From: Planctomycetota bacterium
Lineage (GTDB): Bacteria > Planctomycetota > UBA8108 > JACQVS01
Assembly: GCA_028280485.1 (NCBI GenBank)
Contig: JANQLS010000074.1
Span: 1-44,327 of the forward strand
Length of the DNA stretch: 44,327 bases
Direction of reading: 5' to 3'
Position numbers and translations under genes: made by a program. The first letter of the stretch is position 1. Each line of letters opens with the position of its first letter. Under the pieces are notes generated by a model, which had not been told where the DNA came from, did not search any database, and saw nothing but the letters and a program-made list of their open reading frames with translations. This document shows, piece after piece, positions 1 to 6,520 of the stretch.

Positions 1-479
1 TAAGAATTTTCAAAACAAACCAACTCGAAAACGATTCTCGGCTTTAGTTCAAAAATACCAAACTGAAGTTTATCAAGTAGCGTGGAGAGTGATCGGTGAT
101 CATTCAGCAGCTGAAGATGTCGTTCAAGAGGTTTTCGTTAAACTACTGGATAATAAAGATCAAGAAATACGTTCAGACAGATCTTATTTAGCTTGGCAAG
201 CTATGGATTTGGCTCGTAGAGAACTTCGAAGTCGCAATCGACGTCAAAAGCGTGAGGAGGAATCTACGAGGCAAAAGATGAATCAAAAGACACTCTCCAT
301 GTGTCGAGCGGCGAATTATCAGGCCAAGCCAAAGTTTCAGTTTCAGGAGAAAAAGTAGAGCAAGTGTTGCAGGTGAAGCTGAGTCGATGATTTGGACTGA
401 GTTGAACTTGACAATCTTCCCTTCAATCCCTATCTCCCTTAGAGCTAAGGAAATAATGCAAGTATGTCTTAATGACTAA
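1..479 (+). pseudogene. Decaying ECF sigma-70 factor, 5' end outside the window
   Basis: The reading frame is open from base 2 and runs to the stop at 356-358, so the gene begins upstream of the window. It encodes a recognisable sigma region 2 (YQTEVYQVAWRVIGD, then AAEDVVQEVFVKLL) followed by a basic linker. After about base 289 the open frame ends in an unrelated tail (KPKFQFQEKK) and has no region 4. A second frame from 289 reads DTLHVSSGELSG and VEQVLQ before a stop at 388-390. A third frame at 387-479 reads WTEL, PISLRAKEIMQ and LND, which resembles the helix-turn-helix end of region 4. Three frames that together resemble one sigma factor suggest at least two frameshifts. A sigma factor without region 4 would not be expected to recognise a -35 element. 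The alternative is a short intact protein ending at 358. Confidence 0.6.
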
Positions 480-778
480 AATTCACTCCATTGGGGAATA
501 AGAGAAAGAATTCCTTAATTCGTCCAAAATATTTACCATTTTCAGCGACATCAATGACTTACTTCGCTACATAAACCTATTTTTTAGGATAGAATCCCGG
601 TTTAGTTTTAGGGCTTCATTTCAATTTTGTGGGAAAATTGACTTTGGAATATTTCTGAATTCTCTGAACAAAATTCAGCAGAATAGCTTCGATATCCAAT
701 CCTCATTTTATCTTCAATTAAACCAGCGATTAGGGCGCCAATTCCTTCATGAACCTTTCTGGTTCAGGAGTTCATTCA
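480..778. other. Intergenic, AT-rich
   Basis: This is AT-rich sequence between the sigma remnant and the acidic lipoprotein. It presumably holds the promoter for the lipoprotein gene, but no convincing -35/-10 pair was found. A Shine-Dalgarno-like CAGGAG at 765-770 lies eight bases before the ATG at 779. Confidence 0.4.
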
Positions 779-2389
779 ATGAATAAAATGAAAAACAAAG
801 AACAAAGTTTCTTGTCTATGCCTCTCTCCAATTCTGTAAGGATTTTGAATGCAGTTTGCATTTTATCTTTGATGGCTTTTTTGACGAGCTGTCAACAAAG
901 CAATCGAAGAGCGAACTCGACTCCTGAAAGAGAGGTTCATTCAAAACCCATTACGAACGTGACGGCTCCTCCCAAGCGGGTCGTCGAAGTTCCCACCAAA
1001 ACTCAAACGCAACCACGTCGTCGACGCACGGTGGTTTCAGGAGATTGGTCGGATGTCTTGGGCAATGATGCTGCTCGCCCCAGAAGAACTTCTTATCGCC
1101 AGGCTCCTCGAAAAGTTACCCAGCCTAAGCCCCAACCTAAAGTGGTTGAAGAGGTGACTCAGCCTGAACCCGTAAAAGTTGAGGAAAATGTTTCTGAAAT
1201 TGAAGAGAAAATCGACGAAGTCGTTATCGATACTGATGATCTTGAGGAAGCGACTGAAGAAGCCACTGAAGAAATTTCAAGCGATGCTTTAGACGATTTA
1301 GATGACCTCGATGATTTGACGGACGAAGCAAAAGAGGCAACAGAAGAGGTATCTGAAGAAGTCAGTGAAGACCTTGATGATATTGATCTGGATGACCTCA
1401 CCGATGATGCTACTGAAGAAGTCACCGAAGAAGTTAGCGATGATCTGGACGATCTCGATGATTTGACGGACGAAGCAAAAGAGGCAACGGAAGAGGTATC
1501 TGAAGAAGTCAGTGAAGACCTCGATGATATTGATCTGGATGACCTCACCGAAGATGCTACTGAAGAAGCCACCGAAGAGGTTAGTGATGATTTGGATGAC
1601 CTTGGTGATCTTGACGATTTAACTGAAGACACCGATGAAGAAACGACTGAAGAAGTTTCTGAGGAGGCCAGTGATGATCTTGACGACTTAGGGGACCTCG
1701 ACGACCTCACCGAAGATACTGATTCAGAAGAAGGTGAACACACGGAGGAATCAAGTGATGACTTGGATGATCTCGACGATCTGGATGATGTTTCTGAAGA
1801 TACCGATGATGAGGCTTCGGAAGAATCAGCTGATCCTGAAGATCACGGAACTGAAGAAGAATCCCATACCGAAGTAGGTGGTGGTACTAAAAGCCCAGTT
1901 CAGGGAGTTATCGATATTCTTAAGAAGGCTGTCGGCCTTAAAAAAGGAAAGAAATCTGAATCAAAGGAAGAGTCAACTGCGGATGAAGCCGAGGAAGTCC
2001 ACGGCGAAGCATCTGAAGAGACCGAATCTTCTGACGACTCCAGTAATGATTTAGGGGACTTGGACGATTTAGATAATCTCGATGAAGCGAAAGCTCCCGA
2101 GAGTTCAGTTGAAACGGAAAAGGTGGCAATCAACAGCCCGAAGGTAAAGACTGAAAGTCCAAATAAGAATAAGAAGGTCAATCAAGTCCTCGAGAGCATT
2201 CGTGAACGTAAGCGTCAAGATGAAGTCAAAGCGAGAGACTTGATGCATTCGGCGATGCAATTACTCGATAAGAATAAAGTACAAGAAGCCAAAGATAAGG
2301 CTCTTCAAGCCTACAAGCTGGATCCCAGCCGAGAGAAGCAAGTTCGCGAGTTTCTTCAGAAGGCCAACTTGACTGAAGGCAGTGAATAA
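779..2389 (+). CDS. Very acidic repeat lipoprotein with a TPR-like C-terminus
   Basis: The product is a predicted lipoprotein: a basic N-terminus, a hydrophobic stretch and a lipobox-like LTSC about 40 residues in. I chose ATG 779 because CAGGAG sits eight bases upstream; an in-frame ATG at 749 lacks such a site. After a basic Pro/Arg/Thr-rich linker comes roughly 270 residues built from DDLDDLDDLT and EATEEVSEEVS units, almost all Asp, Glu, Leu, Ser and Thr. Two units are a 147-base (49-residue) near-exact tandem duplication. The last 70 residues are different: helical and basic, with a TPR-like pattern (AMQLLDKNKVQEAKDKALQAYKLDP). The acidic part could bind calcium or other cations, or act as a charged spacer on the cell surface; this is inference. 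No family was recognised. A strong terminator follows. A Ser-rich open frame on the opposite strand is only the complement of these codons. Confidence 0.85.
   Translation: MNKMKNKEQSFLSMPLSNSVRILNAVCILSLMAFLTSCQQSNRRANSTPEREVHSKPITNVTAPPKRVVEVPTKTQTQPRRRRTVVSGDWSDVLGNDAARPRRTSYRQAPRKVTQPKPQPKVVEEVTQPEPVKVEENVSEIEEKIDEVVIDTDDLEEATEEATEEISSDALDDLDDLDDLTDEAKEATEEVSEEVSEDLDDIDLDDLTDDATEEVTEEVSDDLDDLDDLTDEAKEATEEVSEEVSEDLDDIDLDDLTEDATEEATEEVSDDLDDLGDLDDLTEDTDEETTEEVSEEASDDLDDLGDLDDLTEDTDSEEGEHTEESSDDLDDLDDLDDVSEDTDDEASEESADPEDHGTEEESHTEVGGGTKSPVQGVIDILKKAVGLKKGKKSESKEESTADEAEEVHGEASEETESSDDSSNDLGDLDDLDNLDEAKAPESSVETEKVAINSPKVKTESPNKNKKVNQVLESIRERKRQDEVKARDLMHSAMQLLDKNKVQEAKDKALQAYKLDPSREKQVREFLQKANLTEGSE
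1310..1603 (+). repeat. Tandem 147-base duplication inside the acidic lipoprotein gene
   Basis: Copy 1 is 1310-1456 and copy 2 is 1457-1603, both starting GATGATTTGACGGACGAAGC. They are in frame (49 codons) and differ at only a few positions. Shorter GATGATCT/GAAGAAG units continue on both sides, so the region is prone to slippage and probably varies in length between strains. Confidence 0.9.
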
Positions 2390-2417
2390 ATCATTCCCCT
2401 GATGGAGCCTTAAAATA

Positions 2418-2449
2418 AAAAAAAGCGCAGCCTCGGCTGCGCTTTTTTT
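2418..2449 (+). terminator. Rho-independent terminator of the acidic lipoprotein gene
   Basis: GCGCAGCC (2425-2432) pairs with GGCTGCGC (2435-2442). An A-run precedes the stem and seven T follow it. It lies about 30 bases after the stop codon. Confidence 0.9.
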
Positions 2450-2740
2450 ATGCCTTGGGTCAAGGCAAGAAAATGCCCCCGGGCCTCGACTCGGGAGGGC
2501 GAGGAAGCCCAGGGGCTGAGAGGGGGGCATGAGAAGTCGAAACGAATTCTTTTGAAAGAGGGGGGACCGGATCCACTCGGGAGAGAGTTGTGGTCGTGCG
2601 AACGGGGTCAAGGTTCGCAGAGAGAGAGGGAGTGGAGAGCGAGTGTGGGGTCAGCACACTTCAGGTGTCAGGAATCTCTGGTCAGGTCTTCAGAGAGTAG
2701 GTCGCTGGGGGGTCAATCCAGCTTTGGGTCGCTCAGTGAA
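2450..2740 (+). ncRNA. Candidate structured RNA: array of hairpins with GGTCA in the loops
   Basis: Five perfect short stems with unrelated sequences all present GGTCA in or at the edge of the loop. They are TGCCT/AGGCA (2451-2467, loop TGGGTCA); TGCGAAC/GTTCGCA (2597-2619, loop GGGGTCAAG); AGTGTG/CACACT (2642-2660, loop GGGTCAG); TCTCTG/CAGAGA (2675-2696, loop GTCAGGTCTT preceded by G); and GCTGG/CCAGC (2704-2722, loop GGGGTCAAT). These are the only five GGTCA in the stretch. A larger hairpin lies between the first two: TGCCCCC (2474-2480) with GGGGGCA (2523-2529), enclosing CCTCG/CGAGG. Linkers on this strand are unstructured purine runs, as in many structured RNAs. No promoter was identified, and the first hairpin abuts the upstream terminator. 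A 101-codon open frame crosses the region but looks non-coding. The RNA assignment and strand are inference. Confidence 0.45.
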
Positions 2741-2990
2741 TCCGGTCCCATATAAGGTTCTAAGGTTTCAATTCTCCGCTTGGGTTCAGTTTTTAGTTTT
2801 CGTGTTCGTCGTACACCTGAACCAGATTGCATGAGCTGTGCCCGGTTCATTGAGATTTTGAGATTGGATTCTTAAGGACTGAATTCTAAGGACTTAGGTG
2901 GGGAATGGGGTGGAGAGGGGGTTTAGGAGGGAGTATAGAGGGTGGAATTGAAATGGGAAGGTTGTATAGGGCTTGGGCAAATAGTCGTTC
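2741..2990. other. Purine-rich non-coding stretch
   Basis: There is no credible gene. A 7-bp inverted repeat, GGTTCAG (2783-2789) with CTGAACC (2817-2823), could form a hairpin. From about 2890 to 2960 the plus strand is almost all G, A and T (GGTGGGGAATGGGGTGGAG), continuing the strand bias of the hairpin array. Confidence 0.4.
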
Positions 2991-3230
2991 TAGTTGTCGT
3001 CCCGCTGCGCGAGGCGATTTATAGCATGATGACTAAATGATTGATTTACGATCAGTTTCCTAAGAGATTGGGTTTAAAAGATATGGCAGACAAGGCCTAA
3101 AAGCTTGAAGATAAAACTCGATTGCATTTTTCCCGAAATAGCATAGTTATAATCGCCATTAGGGGTCGCCTCGCGGAGCGAGACGACTACTATCCGCACG
3201 CAGAGCGTACGGGCTACAACGAGACGACTA
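2991..3230. repeat. Paired inverted REP-like repeat (GTCGTC..GCGAGGCGA type)
   Basis: The left arm at 2997-3018 reads GTCGTCCCGCTGCGCGAGGC. The right arm at 3165-3187 is its near-exact reverse complement (GTCGCCTCGCGGAGCGAGAC...). A further hairpin follows at 3195-3213 (CCGCACGC aga GCGTACGG, one mismatch), then another GAGACGACTAC that contains the stop codon of the glycosyltransferase gene. The roughly 145 bases between the arms show no gene. Confidence 0.6.
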
Positions 3231-4106
3231 CTTATTAACCGGCACTTCTTCTCGATCGTACTTCCCGGTCACATTATTCCACTGGACGCGAATGATATCC
3301 CAGAGCATGGTGAGGGGGGTCATGAAGGTGAGTTTGGTTTCATCGGATTGAAACCAACGTACGGGAACTTCTTTAACGGTGAAATTCCATTTTTGAGCGA
3401 TAAAAAGGATTTCGACATCAAAGCCCCAACGGTCGATCTGTTGTTTTTCAAAAATAGCGTGACCGATTTCCCGTTTGAACATTTTGAAGCCACATTGAGT
3501 GTCTTTAAAACCCTGAAGGGTTGTCAAGCGAACCATCATGGCGAAGACATGGCCCTGAAGTTTTCTTAAAGGACCGCGTTCCACTTCTTGGTCTTTTTGG
3601 AGCCACCTCGAAGCGATCGCCATGTCAGCTCCTTCTTGGATCGCACGAAGTAAGGGAAGGGTTTCATCGATAGGAGTGGAGAGGTCGGCATCCGAAAAGA
3701 GGATGATCTCGTTCTTTGCTTCTAAGATACCCCTTCTTACACTAAATCCTTTTCCCGAGTTTTGTTCATTGACGATACAACGTACTCGTGAATCTTCAAT
3801 CTCTTCAACAAACTGAGCTGTCTTATCGCTGGATCCATCGTCGATCACCAAGATCTCAAACTCAGAAAATATTCCATCTAAGTATTCGATAACTTCTTTG
3901 ACGGAAGCTTGAATGCGGTTCCCTTCGTTGTAGGCGGGGATGACCACTGAGATTGATTCGTTCTCTTTAGAGCCGTCGATTCTCGATTTCGAATCAGAAA
4001 CTTGAGATTTTGAAGTAGATCTTGCGCGCAAATCGGTTTCCTCAGGAGATTCATTTGAGGATTGGTTGTCTATGAATTTCTGAATCATGGTTTTAGCCGA
4101 TCGCAC
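3228..4106 (-). CDS. Family 2 glycosyltransferase (dolichyl-phosphate glucosyltransferase/ALG5-like)
   Basis: The protein is a GT-A fold family 2 glycosyltransferase of 292 residues. The nucleotide-sugar site is visible as VIPAYNE (about 55-61), DDGSSD (89-94) and FSDADLSTP with the metal-binding DAD (139-141). QCGFKMF and RWGFDVEILF further on are typical of the ALG5/DPM1-like group, which transfers glucose or mannose to a polyprenyl phosphate. No transmembrane helix is present, so it is probably cytoplasmic and membrane-peripheral. The first 50 residues are polar, low in complexity and outside the catalytic domain; ATG 4088 is an alternative start. The gene stands alone: its upstream neighbour is on the other strand and its stop codon is inside a REP-like repeat. 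Donor and acceptor cannot be read from the sequence. Confidence 0.88.
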   Translation of the reverse strand: MRSAKTMIQKFIDNQSSNESPEETDLRARSTSKSQVSDSKSRIDGSKENESISVVIPAYNEGNRIQASVKEVIEYLDGIFSEFEILVIDDGSSDKTAQFVEEIEDSRVRCIVNEQNSGKGFSVRRGILEAKNEIILFSDADLSTPIDETLPLLRAIQEGADMAIASRWLQKDQEVERGPLRKLQGHVFAMMVRLTTLQGFKDTQCGFKMFKREIGHAIFEKQQIDRWGFDVEILFIAQKWNFTVKEVPVRWFQSDETKLTFMTPLTMLWDIIRVQWNNVTGKYDREEVPVNK

Positions 4107-4703
4107 TATGAAGAGGAATGAGAATCTTTAAAGAGAGTCGTAAGCCGTTGTTGGTTGGAGGCTGGATAGAAGATGATCTATCTAAACAGAAACTAACTTC
4201 TATTTTCCCAGATCCACAACCGACTTGTAAGGGAATACTCGTGGGAATCCAAATTGGATGAACAAGTAGCGCCGCCTCCCTAAATTGTTAAATACGCCCA
4301 GTTTAAAATGCCTTCCGTGTGAATGAAATCTTCCCTTTTGAATTGGCGAAGCAGAATTTGCCATCCACTTGAAGAGTCGTCTTTGATTTATATTTTTGAG
4401 ACTCAGAAACCAAAACCCAAGGTCTCTTTTGAAGTCATTTCATAGCGTTAAATTGCGAAGAAGTTTTTTCGATGACTTCTCTTTTTTAAAACAGACTCAT
4501 TCGAATTCAATCACAATGGATAAAAGATGAATCCATGATTTTCTCAGAATGAGTGAGTGTAGAGTCTTCTTCTTTGAAAAAGAGTTGACGTTACCTTCAA
4601 TTAATTTATTCAAAAATAAAAAAAGTTTTGCGATAATCAGTTCATTAGATGAAAAGTAGTTACTTAAAAACTTTCATGAATCGATTCATAGTTGATTCAT
4701 GAT
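4107..4703. other. AT-rich intergenic region between divergent genes
   Basis: No open frame with coding character was seen. The left part presumably holds the promoter of the minus-strand glycosyltransferase gene. In the right part TTGACG (near 4584) is followed by AT-rich sequence and could be a plus-strand -35 box, but no good -10 was found at the right distance. Confidence 0.3.
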
Positions 4704-4753
4704 GGGCTTGAAGGTCCGAGCGGAGAACGGATTTTCCTTCAGGCCCTTTTTTT
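4704..4753 (+). terminator. Terminator-like hairpin with no gene upstream (possible attenuator or sRNA end)
   Basis: GGGCTTGAAGG (4704-4714) pairs with CCTTCAGGCCC with one mismatch, TCCG with CGGA extends the stem inward, and a T-run follows. No plus-strand gene lies between the terminator at 2449 and this point. The hairpin ends 50 bases before the VOC gene, so it could be a leader attenuator of that gene or the 3' end of a small RNA. Confidence 0.65.
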
Positions 4754-4802
4754 ATGTTTAGACTGAATCACTTATATCTACCACGGAAACGAAGGCGAAT
4801 TC

Positions 4803-5141
4803 ATGGTTGAAGAGCTTGTTCCGATATTCCACGTCAGGGATGGTTATAAGGCCGCTGAATGGTACGCCCGTCTTGGATTTGAAATTGAAGGAGAGCATCG
4901 TTTTGCTCCCGAACTCCCACTCTATTTATTTCTAAAAAGAGGATCTATTCATCTTCACCTCTCTGAGCATGCGGGTGATGCTAGTCCTGATACCCTCGTT
5001 TATTTTTATGTTCATAATGTCGATAAAATTGCAGGTGAGTTTAGTGTTCCAATAATAAACCAGCCCTGGGCCCGTGAAGTTCACTTAAAAGATCCCGATG
5101 GGAACCGTCTCCGGGTTGGGCAGAGACATGAAGGTAATTAA
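4803..5141 (+). CDS. VOC-family protein (bleomycin-resistance/glyoxalase-like)
   Basis: This 112-residue protein has the pattern of the bleomycin-resistance type of the vicinal oxygen chelate fold. It opens with VPIFHVRDGYKAAEWYARLGF, has IHLHLSEH in the middle and closes with EVHLKDPDGNRLRVGQ. The length suits a single VOC domain, which dimerises to form a ligand cleft. Family members either bind bleomycin-like glycopeptides or do small-molecule metal chemistry. A bleomycin-sequestering or simple metal-independent binding role is the closest match, but the substrate cannot be assigned. A weak GAAGG lies about 10 bases before the ATG. A terminator-like hairpin is in the leader, so expression may be attenuated. 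No neighbour hints at a resistance island. Confidence 0.8.
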   Translation: MVEELVPIFHVRDGYKAAEWYARLGFEIEGEHRFAPELPLYLFLKRGSIHLHLSEHAGDASPDTLVYFYVHNVDKIAGEFSVPIINQPWAREVHLKDPDGNRLRVGQRHEGN

Positions 5142-5378
5142 AAATCATTTTATTAGGTCGTTATCCGGCAGTTTAAGTTGATCTTTAGGCTCCAAAAATT
5201 GGGCATCGATTGAATCGAGTTCCATATAAAGTTCCCAGTATCCGTTACCAGCCAGGTCCCCTCAACTTCCGAGTCATTAATGCCGAACAATAAGGCGAGG
5301 AATCTGTGGCCTTACTGCGCTTCAGTAGTGAAGGATTTCACACCTCACTTTTCCATTTGGTGATGGGAAAGGTTGTCC

Positions 5379-5396
5379 ATGCCTTCCTGAAGGCAT
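5379..5396. other. 18-base near-perfect palindrome
   Basis: ATGCCTTC and GAAGGCAT are separated by two bases, 40 bases before the next start codon. It could be an operator or a leader hairpin. The rest of 5142-5435 shows nothing clear. Confidence 0.35.
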
Positions 5397-5435
5397 AAAT
5401 CCTTCTCTTGGTTCTAATTCGCCCATGGTGTCCTA

Positions 5436-5798
5436 ATGAGCAGTGCTAACGAGTCGAATAAAGTTCAAAACTTCGAAGATAATAACCCTGGTAGCTGTCG
5501 AGTCGAAACTCAAGGTGGCACCGTCTATTGGATCTCGGTCCCAGCTGAAGATGGTCAACGTTGGGTCGTGAGAGAACACTTGAGAAGCTCTGAAACCAAT
5601 ACGATGGTCATGCAGCCGATCAAGAGCACCAATGAGGCATTAGACCTCGGTGACAAATTTCAAGCTCGCTTAGGTGGCGACGTCGTTATCGGCTTGCCAT
5701 TCGTCTTGGAAGTTGAAGGTGGGGAAACCCGCATCTTGAGTGAGGTCGTGGTAGATATCGAAGTCGGGAACGTTCCTGAAATGATTTTTGCCTCGTAA
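5436..5798 (+). CDS. Hypothetical protein of 120 residues
   Basis: I do not recognise this protein. It is 120 residues long, has no signal peptide or membrane segment, and is acidic with an even spread of beta-type residues (TQGGTVYWISVPAEDGQRWV, GGDVVIGLPFVLEVEGG). It is probably a small soluble beta-rich protein. Codon use matches the neighbours and a strong terminator follows, so it is likely a real gene. The ATG has no strong Shine-Dalgarno site; a tiny open frame (ATG GTG TCC TAA) at 5425-5436 ends in TAATG, overlapping the start, so translation might be coupled. No function is proposed. Confidence 0.65.
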   Translation: MSSANESNKVQNFEDNNPGSCRVETQGGTVYWISVPAEDGQRWVVREHLRSSETNTMVMQPIKSTNEALDLGDKFQARLGGDVVIGLPFVLEVEGGETRILSEVVVDIEVGNVPEMIFAS

Positions 5799-5827
5799 CT
5801 TCGGTCGTACGAAGTTCAAGCGATTCA

Positions 5828-5891
5828 AGCCAACTAGAGATTATAGATTCAGCGATGAGTTCTGAATCAGTCATCTCTGGTTGGCTTTTTT
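5828..5891 (+). terminator. Long compound terminator hairpin
   Basis: AGCCAAC and AGAGAT (5828-5841) pair with ATCTCT and GTTGGCT (5873-5886); inside, GATTCAG pairs with CTGAATC. A T-run follows. It ends the 120-residue gene and overlaps the last codons of the convergent arfB gene. A smaller hairpin, AACTTCG/CGAAGTT, lies at about 5798-5817. Confidence 0.8.
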
Positions 5892-6316
5892 CGTGTCAAT
5901 TTCACGGCCGATCTTTTTCGCTTTTGATCGAGTCGTCTCTTTTTGGAGGCTTGTGTAGGTTTTGTTGGCCGTCGCTTCTTCGGAACTTTTGAAGCTTCTT
6001 GAAGCCAACTTTGTAGCTTTTCAAAACAGTCTTCCAAATTTCTTCGTTGTTCGCGGTGACGATTGCTGACGATGATCAATTCATCGCTTTGCGTGATCTT
6101 CCCCGAATAGAGAACTCGCATTCTTTCGAGTACGCGTGATGGGATCCAATCCGCATCCTGAAGGTCGATGCGAATCTCGACTTGAGTTTCTACTTTATTC
6201 ACGTTTTGACCGCCGGGTCCTCCCGAGCGAGAGAACTTCACTTGTACACGGTCACGGGGTATTTCGATTGTAGGAGGCATGATATTAATTTCCAGGTCAC
6301 CAATATCGCTGGTCAC
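5867..6316 (-). CDS. arfB: Alternative ribosome-rescue factor / peptidyl-tRNA hydrolase ArfB (YaeJ)
   Basis: The protein has the release-factor class I catalytic motif GGQ (SRSGGPGGQNVNKVETQVEI, GGQ at about 35-37). It lacks the codon-recognition domains of RF1/RF2. The roughly 150-residue length and the Lys/Arg-rich tail (KKRRPTKPTQ, KKRRLDQKRKR) are as in ArfB, whose basic tail enters the empty mRNA channel of a stalled ribosome so that GGQ can hydrolyse the peptidyl-tRNA. It should act in the cytoplasm on ribosomes that stall without a stop codon. The first start is GTG at 6316; ATG at 6280 (MPPTIEIPRDRV) is equally plausible and gives the more usual N-terminus. The gene is convergent with the upstream hypothetical gene and its 3' end lies inside that gene's terminator. 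Confidence 0.9.
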   Translation of the reverse strand: MTSDIGDLEINIMPPTIEIPRDRVQVKFSRSGGPGGQNVNKVETQVEIRIDLQDADWIPSRVLERMRVLYSGKITQSDELIIVSNRHREQRRNLEDCFEKLQSWLQEASKVPKKRRPTKPTQASKKRRLDQKRKRSAVKLTRKKPTRDD

Positions 6317-6436
6317 CGAATTTGGATCAAGAATAGCTTTAAATGAGTTTTAGAAAAAACGTCGAGATCTTGAAATAGAATGGAGTCGTACGATTTTCAC
6401 AATAAATAAGTCATTTGGGAAAACCCCTTTTACCAC

Positions 6437-6484
6437 ACAAAAAAAGACCTCCAAAATGAAATTCATTTTGGAGGTCTTTTTTAT
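6437..6484 (-). terminator. Bidirectional terminator after the cohesin/dockerin gene
   Basis: GACCTCCAAAATGAA (6446-6460) and its reverse complement (6462-6476) form a 15-bp perfect stem flanked by an A-run and a T-run. On the minus strand it ends the 719-residue gene. Confidence 0.93.
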
Positions 6485-6520
6485 GCCTTGAATGAATCGT
6501 AACTCTTCCAGCTGAACGAA

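Noticed and set aside
1159..1743. 194-codon Ser-rich minus-strand open frame
   Set aside because: It is the complement of the GAT/GAA-rich codons of the acidic lipoprotein, which itself has a signal peptide, a ribosome binding site and a terminator.
2450..2755. 101-codon plus-strand open frame across the hairpin array
   Set aside because: The composition is Arg/Gly/Ser-rich and irregular, no ribosome binding site precedes it, it starts next to the upstream terminator, and its sequence is explained by hairpins. I regard it as non-coding.
2451..2760. RNase P RNA, SRP RNA, tmRNA or 6S RNA in the structured region
   Set aside because: The diagnostic conserved sequences (for example the GAGGAAAGTCC block of RNase P or the CCA end and resume codon of tmRNA) are not present.
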